Of a stretch of 9,645 bases of DNA, positions 1 to 6,397 are shown in pieces. Position numbers and translations under genes: made by a program. The notes under the pieces were generated by a model. The model did not search any database. It saw only the letters and a program-made list of their open reading frames with translations, and was not told the origin of the DNA. The stretch is from an uncultured beta proteobacterium (GTDB lineage: Bacteria; Pseudomonadota; Gammaproteobacteria; Burkholderiales; Burkholderiaceae_C): positions 1-9,645 of the forward strand of contig CAJASG010000551.1 of NCBI GenBank assembly GCA_903944555.1, written 5' to 3'. Every line of letters starts with the position of its first letter. Positions within the stretch are counted from its first letter, which is position 1.

Positions 1-1761
1 ACCACGGCGGGCTGGGCCTTGTCGATGTGGTTGTGGCTGAGCGCCGAGCTCGGTACGCCGCACGGGGCCATGGTGCCCATGGTCCATCTGTATTTCGAAG
101 GCTCGGCAGTGGTGGTCACCATGGTGCTGCTGGGCAAATGGCTGGAGGCGCGTGCCAAACAGCAAACCACCTCGGCGATCCGTGCCCTGCACGCCCTGCG
201 CCCTGATGTGGCGCACCTGATGGGGATCGATGGCGAGGTGGACGTGCCGGTGGCCGAGGTGCTGGTGGGGGATCGGCTGGTGGTCAAACCGGGTGAGCGC
301 TTCCCGGTGGATGGCGTGCTGCTGGAGGGGCACACCCAGGTCGATGAGTCGATGCTGACCGGCGAGCCCCTGCCGGTGGACAAGCACCCCGCACCCGCCA
401 ACGACGCGGTGGCCATGTTGACCGGCGGCTCCATCAACGGTGAGGGCCGGGTGGTGATGCAGGTGGGCGCGGTGGGCAGCGAAACCGTGTTGTCACGCAT
501 CATCCGCTTGGTGGAAGACGCGCAGGCGGCCAAAGCGCCGATCCAGCGGCTGGTGGACCAGGTGAGCGCCGTGTTTGTGCCGGTGGTGCTGGTGATTGCG
601 CTGCTGACCCTGTTGGGTTGGTGGTTTGCCGGCTACGGCTTTGAGCTGGCCGTGATCCGGGCAGTGGCGGTGCTGGTGATTGCCTGCCCCTGTGCGCTGG
701 GCCTGGCCACGCCCGCAGCCATCATGGCGGGCACTGGAGTGGCCGCCAAGTTCGGCATTTTGATCAAGGATGCGCAGGCGTTGGAGCTGGCACACAAGGT
801 GGACATCGTCGCCTTTGACAAGACCGGCACGCTCACCCTTGGCCGTCCCAAGCTGACCGCCCTGCGCCTGGCCCCCGCCATGCAGGAGGACGAAGCCTTG
901 CAAGTGGCCGCCAGTCTGCAAAGTGGCAGCGAGCACCCGCTGGCGCGTGCGGTGGTGATGCGTGCACAGGAGCAGGGCTTGCCCGTGCAAGCGCCCGACA
1001 ACGTGCGCGCGGTGCCCGGGCGTGGAACGGAAGGTGAAGTGGGGGTGCGCAGCTTTCTGATCGGCAGCCTGCGCTGGATGGACGAGTTGGGTGTCGACAC
1101 CACCGCCTTGGCGGTTCAGGCGCAAGAGTTGCAGGCCCAAGGCGCCACGGTGTCGGCGATGGCCGAGCGCACCACCCAAGGCTTGACCCTGCGCGCACTC
1201 ATGGCCTTTGGCGACGAGCCCAAACCCGGCGCCAAGGAAGCGCTGGCCGCGCTCCGTGCCCGTGGCATCAAAACGGTGATGATTTCCGGTGACAACCGGG
1301 GTGCCGCCGAGGCCATGGCCCGCCGCCTGGGGTTGCGCCCTGAAGAGGGTGAAGTGATGGCGGAGGTGCTGCCCGGCGACAAGGCCGCCCGCGTGCTGGC
1401 CCTGAAAGACGGCGGGCACACCGTGGCGATGGTGGGCGATGGCGTCAACGACGCCCCCGCACTGGCAGCGGCGGACGTCGGCATGGCCATGGGCAATGGC
1501 ACCGATGTGGCCATGCACGCAGCGGGCATCACCTTGATGCGCGGTGACCCGCTGCTGGTGGCGGCCGCCCTGGACATCTCGGGCCGCACTGTGGCCAAGA
1601 TCCGGCAAAACCTGTTCTGGGCTTTTGCCTACAACGCGGCAGGCATTCCACTGGCGGCGCTGGGCTACCTGAACCCGGTGGTGGCGGGGGCAGCCATGGC
1701 CATGAGTTCGGTCAGTGTGCTTGGCAATGCGCTGCTGCTGAAGCGCTGGACACCAAAGTAG
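1..1761 (+). CDS. copA: Copper-exporting P1B-type ATPase, C-terminal two-thirds (5' end outside window)
   Basis: Inner-membrane pump that exports Cu(I) to the periplasm using ATP. The reading frame is open from the first base, so the gene starts upstream; the missing part should hold the heavy-metal-binding domain(s) and the first membrane helices. Visible in order: a membrane hairpin ending in [10 protein letters not shown] (about nt 79-165); the actuator-domain TGE loop (nt 358-366); a membrane helix with the Cu(I)-binding CPC motif (nt 685-693); the phosphorylation motif DKTGT with its Asp at nt 817-819; the nucleotide-domain SEHP motif (nt 928-939); GDGVND (nt 1435-1452); and two last helices carrying FAYNAAGIP and MAMSS. 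CPC plus YN plus MxxSS is the signature set of Cu(I) (P1B-1) pumps, rather than Zn/Cd or Co pumps. All catalytic residues are intact, so the gene looks functional. It is convergent with the next gene. No copper regulator or chaperone lies inside the window. Confidence 0.95.
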   Translation, partial: TTAGWALSMWLWLSAELGTPHGAMVPMVHLYFEGSAVVVTMVLLGKWLEARAKQQTTSAIRALHALRPDVAHLMGIDGEVDVPVAEVLVGDRLVVKPGERFPVDGVLLEGHTQVDESMLTGEPLPVDKHPAPANDAVAMLTGGSINGEGRVVMQVGAVGSETVLSRIIRLVEDAQAAKAPIQRLVDQVSAVFVPVVLVIALLTLLGWWFAGYGFELAVIRAVAVLVIACPCALGLATPAAIMAGTGVAAKFGILIKDAQALELAHKVDIVAFDKTGTLTLGRPKLTALRLAPAMQEDEALQVAASLQSGSEHPLARAVVMRAQEQGLPVQAPDNVRAVPGRGTEGEVGVRSFLIGSLRWMDELGVDTTALAVQAQELQAQGATVSAMAERTTQGLTLRALMAFGDEPKPGAKEALAALRARGIKTVMISGDNRGAAEAMARRLGLRPEEGEVMAEVLPGDKAARVLALKDGGHTVAMVGDGVNDAPALAAADVGMAMGNGTDVAMHAAGITLMRGDPLLVAAALDISGRTVAKIRQNLFWAFAYNAAGIPLAALGYLNPVVAGAAMAMSSVSVLGNALLLKRWTPK

Positions 1762-1786
1762 TTGTTGGCCGAAATTATGAGTCAAA

Positions 1787-1836
1787 TAGGTCTCTAGACC
1801 CCGTGGAATATGCGCAGGCAGCTATGAAATCAGGAG
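1787..1836 (+). repeat. Intergenic repeat, copy A (degenerate)
   Basis: About 50 bp that align without gaps to 4659-4708 at 42 of 50 positions, in the same orientation. Conserved blocks are CTCTAG, CCCCGTGG, ATATGCGCA and GCAGCTAT. The copy begins 26 bp after the copA stop and lies at a convergent junction. Its left end contains a perfect 5-bp inverted repeat (GGTCT-CT-AGACC, 1789-1800). Unlike copy B, its right-hand stem has decayed and no T-run follows, so it probably does not work as a terminator. The rest of the 103-bp gap shows no gene. Confidence 0.8.
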
Positions 1837-1864
1837 TGAGTGCGGCGTCGAAACATACTGCGGT

Positions 1865-2608
1865 TCAGGGCTTGAAGTAGGGGCGCTGCCGGTCCAGCGG
1901 CAGTTGGTATTTCTTGGCCAGTGCCTCGTAGAACCCGCTGGCACGCAACTGGCTTAATGATTGGTTGAATCGGTCCCGGATGGCCGGATCCCGAAACTCC
2001 AGTCGGTACAGCGTGGGCGCAAAGATGGCGAACGGACACAGTGCTTTGCTGCCCTGGGGGTCGACTTCCCGCTGGTCGTGTTGAAAGATGTTGATGTCGG
2101 CTATGGCGACATCAATGCGCTTGGCCATCAGCATGCCATTCATCAGCTTTTGTGGCGAGATTTCCCGGTAGTGCATCAGGTTGGCCGCGATGCGGGTGAA
2201 GTCGGCTCCGAGAAATTTGTTGGCGTTATTGAACGCGCCGGTTTGGTAAGGTGCCAGGTCGGCTGTTTTTCTGAGCTTGATCTGCTGTTCGCACAGCGTG
2301 ATCGCCATGTTCTTGTAGGCGATATAGGGTTCGGAGACGATTGCGCCTTCGGTTGCAATGGCGACGTCCAGCTGGGCGCGTTCGAACATCAACCGGGCCC
2401 GTTTGTTGGGCAGGTGCTGTAGTTCAAAATCGATCCCCGCATCTTGCAGGGTGCGGGTGATGAGCTCGTATTCGACGCCTGATCGGTTTTCTGCCGAGAC
2501 ATAAGGGAGCTTGCTTTCGCCAATGGCAACTTGCAGCGGTGCGCCATGCAGCGCGCTACAGCCAAAGAGCAAGCACCCCAGTCCCAGCGAGGTCAACTTG
2601 CTGTTCAT
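1865..2608 (-). CDS. Orphan periplasmic solute-binding protein, amino-acid (SBP family 3) type
   Basis: A 247-residue secreted protein of the type 2 periplasmic-binding fold, related to amino-acid ABC transporter receptors. The N-terminus is a signal peptide: Lys4, a hydrophobic core at residues 5-20, and probable cleavage near residue 22, before APLQVAIG. Family-like stretches are the first lobe with LPYVSAENRSG and YELITRTLQDAG (residues 34-58), DVAIA (81-85), a second-lobe RIDVAIADIN (164-173), and the C-terminal DPAIRDRFNQSLSQLRASGFYEALAKKY pattern (residues 207-234) typical of the SBP_bac_3 C-terminal helix. Length is normal for the family. The start at 2608 directly precedes the signal peptide; the ribosome site is weak (TTGGAAA about 9 nt upstream). 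No permease or ATPase gene adjoins it, so it may serve a distant transporter or act as a sensor. The ligand cannot be predicted. Cys12 and Cys17 are preceded by Gly, but neither fits a standard lipobox. Confidence 0.8.
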   Translation of the reverse strand: MNSKLTSLGLGCLLFGCSALHGAPLQVAIGESKLPYVSAENRSGVEYELITRTLQDAGIDFELQHLPNKRARLMFERAQLDVAIATEGAIVSEPYIAYKNMAITLCEQQIKLRKTADLAPYQTGAFNNANKFLGADFTRIAANLMHYREISPQKLMNGMLMAKRIDVAIADINIFQHDQREVDPQGSKALCPFAIFAPTLYRLEFRDPAIRDRFNQSLSQLRASGFYEALAKKYQLPLDRQRPYFKP

Positions 2609-2745
2609 GGGCTCAGATTTCCAACGAAGATGATTTTATTTTTTAGAAGTCCCGCAGCGATTATGGGCCATGGCTTGTGGCTCAGCGGTGCCTGTGCACG
2701 ACGCCGTTGCTTCGGGTTTGTCCGGGGGGTGGGTGCGCTGCGTAA

Positions 2746-2759
2746 GTGATCTGTATCAA
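2746..2759 (+). promoter_or_regulatory. Predicted FNR/Anr-type box upstream of the HHE gene
   Basis: GTGAT-CTGT-ATCAA matches the FNR/Anr consensus TTGAT-N4-ATCAA at 9 of 10 specified positions. The centre lies 58.5 bp upstream of the ATG at 2811. If activation is class II (box centred at -41.5), transcription would start near 2794, with a weak -10 (CATGCT, 2782-2787) and a ~17-nt leader holding the ribosome site AAAGGAG (2798-2804). The rest of the 202-bp divergent region (2609-2810) holds an AT-rich patch near 2631-2646 next to the solute-binding gene, possibly part of its promoter. I see no small gene there. Confidence 0.65.
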
Positions 2760-2810
2760 GGTCAAGTCGGACACCTCCTGCCATGCTGGCGCTTGCTAAA
2801 GGAGACCCAT

Positions 2811-3395
2811 ATGGCCCGTGAAAGTATCCGCATCATCCGTGACGAGCACGCCGCGCTGGCGTCCATGTTGCACTCGCTGGAGTTGATGGTGGCGCGGGGC
2901 CCGCAGGACGATCTGGCGGGTTTCTTTGACGTGATGCGGGCGATGCTGTTTTACGTCGATGAATTCCCGACGCGCCTGCACCATCCCAAAGAGTCTGAGC
3001 TGTTGTTTCCCCGTGTGGTTCGTCTGGCGCCGCAGACCGCTGAGCTGATTGCCCGCCTGGAGGCAGACCATGTCCATGGCGAGACGGCGGTGCGCGAACT
3101 GCAACATTTGCTGCTGGCGTGGGAGCTGGTGGGCCATGGCCGGCGCCCGGCCTTCACCGCAGCGGCCCAAAAGTACATTGAGTTTTCCATGGAACACATC
3201 CGGCTGGAAGAAACCGAGATTTTGCCAATGGCACTCCAGGTGCTGGCGGAGGCCGACTGGAAAGAGCTCGACGCCGCCTTCGCCACCAACTGCGATCCGC
3301 TAAGCGGCAAGTACCAGCGCGACCCCGCCTATGACCGGCTGGTCGCGCATATTTTGATGCGCGCCCCGGCCCCGATCGGCATGGGGAAAAGTTAG
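2811..3395 (+). CDS. Hemerythrin-like HHE domain protein
   Basis: A 194-residue soluble, all-helical protein with a hemerythrin-type cation-binding domain, expected to hold a non-haem di-iron centre. Candidate ligands are spaced as in the family: His13 (DEHAAL), His57/His58 with Glu61/Glu63 (LHHPKESELLFP), His87/His89 (DHVHGE), His129 and Glu133 (MEHIRLEETEILP). Known members bind O2, sense oxygen or NO, or protect or repair iron proteins; which applies here cannot be told. The start at 2811 is chosen because AAAGGAG lies 6 nt upstream and the residues before it are unlike the family; an in-frame start at 2670 would translate the promoter region. The FNR-type box upstream suggests induction at low oxygen. 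A transporter gene follows 42 bp later on the same strand and may be co-transcribed. Confidence 0.88.
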   Translation: MARESIRIIRDEHAALASMLHSLELMVARGPQDDLAGFFDVMRAMLFYVDEFPTRLHHPKESELLFPRVVRLAPQTAELIARLEADHVHGETAVRELQHLLLAWELVGHGRRPAFTAAAQKYIEFSMEHIRLEETEILPMALQVLAEADWKELDAAFATNCDPLSGKYQRDPAYDRLVAHILMRAPAPIGMGKS

Positions 3396-3415
3396 CTGGG
3401 CGCCTTCTGGCACGC

Positions 3416-3436
3416 GTTCTTGCACAATGCAAGAAC
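3416..3436 (+). promoter_or_regulatory. Perfect 9-bp inverted repeat abutting the MFS start codon
   Basis: GTTCTTGCA-CAA-TGCAAGAAC: two perfect 9-bp arms with a 3-nt spacer, ending one base before the ATG at 3438. It occupies the place of the ribosome-binding site, and no good GGAG-type site is visible. It could be an operator (the TTGCA-N3-TGCAA core is like some MarR-type sites, by memory only) or an mRNA hairpin controlling translation of the second gene of the unit. Confidence 0.6.
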
Positions 3437-3437
3437 C

Positions 3438-4643
3438 ATGACCAACACCACGCCCCCTTTGCACCCCTCCATGCGGCACCTGGTGTGGCTGGCACTGGCC
3501 TTGTCCACTGGGGCCGCGCTGTCGTTGGGCATTACCCGGTTTTCCTATGGCTTGCTGTTGCCGCCGATGCGGGCGGATTTGGGTTGGTCCTACACCCTGG
3601 CGGGAGCCATGAACACGGTCAACGCATTGGGCTATTTGCTGGGAGCGTTGATCACGCCGCGTTTGTTGCAGCGCTTTGGTGCGGCCCCGGTGTTGATGGT
3701 GGGGGCCGTTTTGGCCAGTGTCTTTATGGGGATGAGCGGCTTTTTTACGGCCACCGGACCCTTGCTGGCGCAGCGTCTGCTGGCCGGGTTGGCCAGTGCG
3801 CTGGTGTTCATCGCCGGCGGGCTTTTGGCGGCCCGCCTCGGTGCCTTGCAGCCTGCGCGCGGCGGGTTTTTGATTGGCCTGTACTACGGCGGCACGGGCT
3901 TTGGCATTGTGCTGTCGGCCCTGTTGGTGCCCGCGGTGCTGGAGGCCGCCAGTGCCCACGCCCATGGCTGGGCCTGGGCCTGGTGGATGCTGGCCCTGGC
4001 CTGCGGTGGGGTGAGTGCCGTGTTGGCGTGGCCCGCCCGTGTGTTGTCGCACCTGGCGCCCGTGACCCCGGCCGCGCAGGCGGCGGTGGCAGTGTTTACC
4101 TGGCGGCCGATGGGGTTCGCCTTGGCCGGCTACGCCATGTTTGGCGTGGGCTACATCGGCTACATGACGTTTGTGATTGCACTCTTACGCGAGCAGGGGG
4201 CCAGCGGCTCCGCGGTGACCGTGTTCTATGCCTTGTTGGGGCTGGCGGTGCTGGCTTCCTCACGCATCTGGGCACGCCTGCTGGACCGCTACAAGGGTGG
4301 GCAGGCGCTGGCACTGCTGTGTGCCTTGCTGGGGTTTGCCACCATCTTGCCGGCGCTCACGAAGGCGTGGCCGTTGGTGCTGGCCTCGGGCCTGTTGTTT
4401 GGGGGCGTGTTTTTGTCGCTGGTGGCGTCCACCACGGCACTGGTGCGGCACAACCTGCCGCAGGCTGCGTGGGGCGCGGGCATCAGCGCCTTCACCATTG
4501 TGTTTGCCGCCGGGCAGATTGTCGGCCCCACCATTGTCGGCTGGATCGCCGATGGCCCGGGCGGGCTGTCGCGTGGCTTGGTGTTCTCGGCGTTGGCGCT
4601 GTGGGTTGGTGCGCTGTTGGCATCGCGGCAGCGGGCTTTGTGA
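3438..4643 (+). CDS. MFS transporter, YbfB/YjiJ-like family
   Basis: A 401-residue inner-membrane protein with about 12 hydrophobic helices. The first helix region, with GITRFSYGLLLPPMRADLGW (residues 32-51), followed by NALGYLLGAL, is typical of the YbfB/YjiJ (MFS_4) group of major facilitator proteins, whose substrates are mostly unknown. The two halves are separated by a loop around residues 200-220 (the SHLAPVTPAAQAA segment). Length is normal for the family. The start at 3438 is the first ATG in frame; a TTG at 3420 falls inside the inverted repeat and a later ATG at 3471 also lacks a ribosome site, so the exact start is uncertain. The gene lies 42 bp after the HHE gene, which suggests one transcript, and ends at a repeat that carries a probable terminator. 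Substrate and direction of transport are not predictable. Confidence 0.87.
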   Translation: MTNTTPPLHPSMRHLVWLALALSTGAALSLGITRFSYGLLLPPMRADLGWSYTLAGAMNTVNALGYLLGALITPRLLQRFGAAPVLMVGAVLASVFMGMSGFFTATGPLLAQRLLAGLASALVFIAGGLLAARLGALQPARGGFLIGLYYGGTGFGIVLSALLVPAVLEAASAHAHGWAWAWWMLALACGGVSAVLAWPARVLSHLAPVTPAAQAAVAVFTWRPMGFALAGYAMFGVGYIGYMTFVIALLREQGASGSAVTVFYALLGLAVLASSRIWARLLDRYKGGQALALLCALLGFATILPALTKAWPLVLASGLLFGGVFLSLVASTTALVRHNLPQAAWGAGISAFTIVFAAGQIVGPTIVGWIADGPGGLSRGLVFSALALWVGALLASRQRAL

Positions 4644-4658
4644 CGGGTTTATGCGGTT

Positions 4659-4708
4659 TAGGCCTCTAGCCCCCGTGGGATATGCGCAAGCAGCTATCAA
4701 AATAGTAG
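4659..4708 (+). repeat. Intergenic repeat, copy B (intact)
   Basis: Same element and orientation as 1787-1836 (42 of 50 positions identical). It starts 15 bp after the stop of the MFS gene and again lies at a convergent junction. Its right end, GCAGCTATCAAAATAGTAGC, folds into a hairpin followed by a T-run. I recall similar elements (CTCTAG...CGTGG..ATATGCGCA.GCAGCTAT) scattered between genes in Comamonadaceae; that is memory, not a search result. Confidence 0.8.
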
Positions 4709-4715
4709 CGTTTTT
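4690..4715 (+). terminator. Probable intrinsic terminator of the MFS gene, formed by the repeat
   Basis: Stem of 4690-4697 with 4702-4709 (GCAGCTAT / ATAGTAGC: six Watson-Crick pairs, one G-T wobble, one A-A mismatch) around a CAAA loop. After a single G comes a five-T run (4711-4715). On the plus strand this fits a weak Rho-independent terminator 46 bp after the stop codon. Read on the minus strand the stem is not followed by T's, so it would not serve the convergent GMC gene. Confidence 0.55.
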
Positions 4716-4745
4716 CCGCTGCCGCAACCGTTGGGGGCGTGCCTG

Positions 4746-6353
4746 CTAAGTTCCCGCGCGAATCAGGTCGGCCGCCTTCTCCCCAATCATCATCGATGGC
4801 GCGTTGGTGTTGCCGGTGATCAGGTTGGGCATGATGGAGGCATCCACCACGCGCAGGTTGGCAATGCCGTGCACCCTGAGCGTGGCATCCACTACGGCAA
4901 AGGGGTCGCTGGCCGGGCCCATCTTGCAGGTGCTGACCGGGTGGTATTCGGTGTCGGAGTTCTGGCGCAGAAATGCTTCGATCTGCGCCACATTGTTGCG
5001 CTCCAGCGGGTACAGCATCTTGCCGCGGTAGGGCGCCAGTCCCTTGGACTCCATGATGTCGAAGCCCATTTGCGTGCCCTTGATCAGGTCGGTCATGTCA
5101 TCCGGGTGGCTGAAGTAGGCCGGGTCGATGAGGGGCGCGTCGGTGGGGTTGGCGCTGGCCAGTTTGACCGTGCCGCGGCTCTTGGGCCGCATCAGCGTGA
5201 CGTGCAGGGTGTAGCCATGGCCCAGGTGGGGTTTGCGGGTGTGGTCGTCAATGATGCTGGTGCAAAACGCCAGCTGGATGTTGGGGTAGTCCGGGTTGCC
5301 CTCGGTCGAGATGAAGCCCTGCGTCTCGGCCACGTTGGTGGTGATCCAGCCGGTGCGTTTGCCGCGCCACTCAAAGATGGCTTTGAGCAAGGCCCAGGCG
5401 CCGCGCAGCGAGGTGCCAATGGTGTCTTGCCAGCGGGAGGTGCGGTAGATCAGCACCGTGGTGATGTGGTCTTGCAGGTTCTGGCCGACGCCAGGCAGTT
5501 CGTGCTGTACCGCAATGCCATGCTGGCGCAGGTGCTCGGACGGGCCAATGCCAGAGAGCATCAGCAACTGCGGTGAGCCATAGGCGCCGCCGCTCAAAAT
5601 CACTTCGCGTTTGGCCTTGACTTGCAGGGTTTGGCCACCTTGCAGGTATTCCACTCCGGTCGCGCGTTTGCCGTCCAGCAGTACGCGGCTGGTGTGGGCG
5701 CCGGTGATGACAGTCAGATTGGGCTGGCTACGGCGTGGGTCGATGTAGGCGCGCGCTGCATTCCAGCGTTCACCGGTTTTTTGCGTCACCTGGGCGGGCG
5801 ACACGCCAAACTGCTTGGCCGCGTTGTAGTCCGGGTTGCGCGGAATGCCCTGATCGGCGCAGGCCTGGATGAAGGCTTCGTTCAGTGGGCTGGGGCTGCG
5901 CAGGTAGGCCACGTTCAGCGGGCCGCCGACACCGCGGTATTCGGTGGCACCAAAGCACTCGTTGTTCTCCGAGCGTTTGAACAGGGGCAGTACATCTTGG
6001 TAACTCCAGCCGGGGTTGTGCTCGGCCCAGCGGTCGTAGTCTTTGGGGTTGCCGCGGGTGTAGACCATGGCGTTGACAGACGACGATCCGCCCATGACCT
6101 TGCCGCGCGGCTGGTAGCCCTGGCGGCCATTGGTGAATCCGGCTTGTGGCACGGTGTTGTAGCCCCAGGTGTTGAGCTTCAGGTGCGGCGTGGCGGCAAA
6201 GCCCAGCGGCGCGCGCACAAACACGGTGTTGTCGCTGCCCCCAGCTTCCAGCAGGCACACCGACACATTGGGGTCTTCGCTGAGACGCCCCGCCACCGCG
6301 CAACCCGATGCGCCGCCACCGACGACGACATAGTCAAATTCTTGCAAACTCAT
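4746..6353 (-). CDS. GMC-family FAD alcohol dehydrogenase (choline dehydrogenase/AlkJ-like)
   Basis: A 535-residue glucose-methanol-choline family flavoprotein, expected to oxidise an alcohol to an aldehyde and pass electrons to quinone or another carrier. It shows the FAD dinucleotide motif GGGASG (residues 12-17) with the ribose-binding Glu36 (LLEAGG), GMC signature 1 around [11 protein letters not shown] (84-94), GMC signature 2 [15 protein letters not shown] (256-270), and the C-terminal active site with His471 ([10 protein letters not shown]) and the GNTNAP segment (514-519). No signal peptide is seen. The start at 6353 is chosen because AAAGG lies 7 nt upstream and the FAD motif follows at the usual distance; the open frame reaches 33 codons further but that part is unlike the family. 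It follows the aldehyde dehydrogenase gene by 44 bp on the same strand, so the pair likely acts in sequence. Similar proteins act on choline, long-chain or aromatic alcohols; the substrate here is open. Confidence 0.9.
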   Translation of the reverse strand: MSLQEFDYVVVGGGASGCAVAGRLSEDPNVSVCLLEAGGSDNTVFVRAPLGFAATPHLKLNTWGYNTVPQAGFTNGRQGYQPRGKVMGGSSSVNAMVYTRGNPKDYDRWAEHNPGWSYQDVLPLFKRSENNECFGATEYRGVGGPLNVAYLRSPSPLNEAFIQACADQGIPRNPDYNAAKQFGVSPAQVTQKTGERWNAARAYIDPRRSQPNLTVITGAHTSRVLLDGKRATGVEYLQGGQTLQVKAKREVILSGGAYGSPQLLMLSGIGPSEHLRQHGIAVQHELPGVGQNLQDHITTVLIYRTSRWQDTIGTSLRGAWALLKAIFEWRGKRTGWITTNVAETQGFISTEGNPDYPNIQLAFCTSIIDDHTRKPHLGHGYTLHVTLMRPKSRGTVKLASANPTDAPLIDPAYFSHPDDMTDLIKGTQMGFDIMESKGLAPYRGKMLYPLERNNVAQIEAFLRQNSDTEYHPVSTCKMGPASDPFAVVDATLRVHGIANLRVVDASIMPNLITGNTNAPSMMIGEKAADLIRAGT

Positions 6354-6375
6354 TTTGAAACCTTTGGTGCGTGAA

Positions 6376-6390
6376 GGGCGGTGTGCGCCC
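6376..6390 (-). other. GC-rich hairpin between the ALDH and GMC genes
   Basis: GGGCG-CACAC-CGCCC on the coding (minus) strand, a perfect 5-bp stem with a 5-nt loop, just after the ALDH stop and 22 bp before the GMC start. No T-run follows, so it is not an obvious terminator. It could stabilise or separate the two parts of the message, or be chance. Confidence 0.35.
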
Positions 6391-6397
6391 CTGCCAA

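Noticed and set aside
493..1785. Long minus-strand open frame (430 codons) opposite copA, and similar antisense frames
   Set aside because: The translation is His/Gln/Arg-rich low-complexity with no recognisable motif, and the opposite strand is a fully motif-supported ATPase. This is the usual shadow in GC-rich DNA.
2091..2115. Perfect 9-bp inverted repeat TTGATGTCG-N7-CGACATCAA inside the solute-binding gene
   Set aside because: It coincides with codons of the IDVAIADIN protein segment, where repeated Asp-Val/Asp-Ile codons explain it. It is far from any promoter, so it is probably coincidence.
1865..2608. Lipoprotein reading of the solute-binding protein (Cys12 or Cys17)
   Set aside because: The residues before each Cys do not fit the usual L-A/S-G/A-C lipobox well; an ordinary signal peptide is as likely.
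2670..2810. Upstream in-frame extension of the HHE gene (start at 2670)
   Set aside because: It would translate across the FNR-type box; a strong AAAGGAG and the family-like N-terminus support 2811.
3485..4669. 394-codon plus-strand frame overlapping the MFS gene in another phase
   Set aside because: Gly/Arg/Trp-rich translation with no family features, while the other frame gives a coherent 12-helix transporter.
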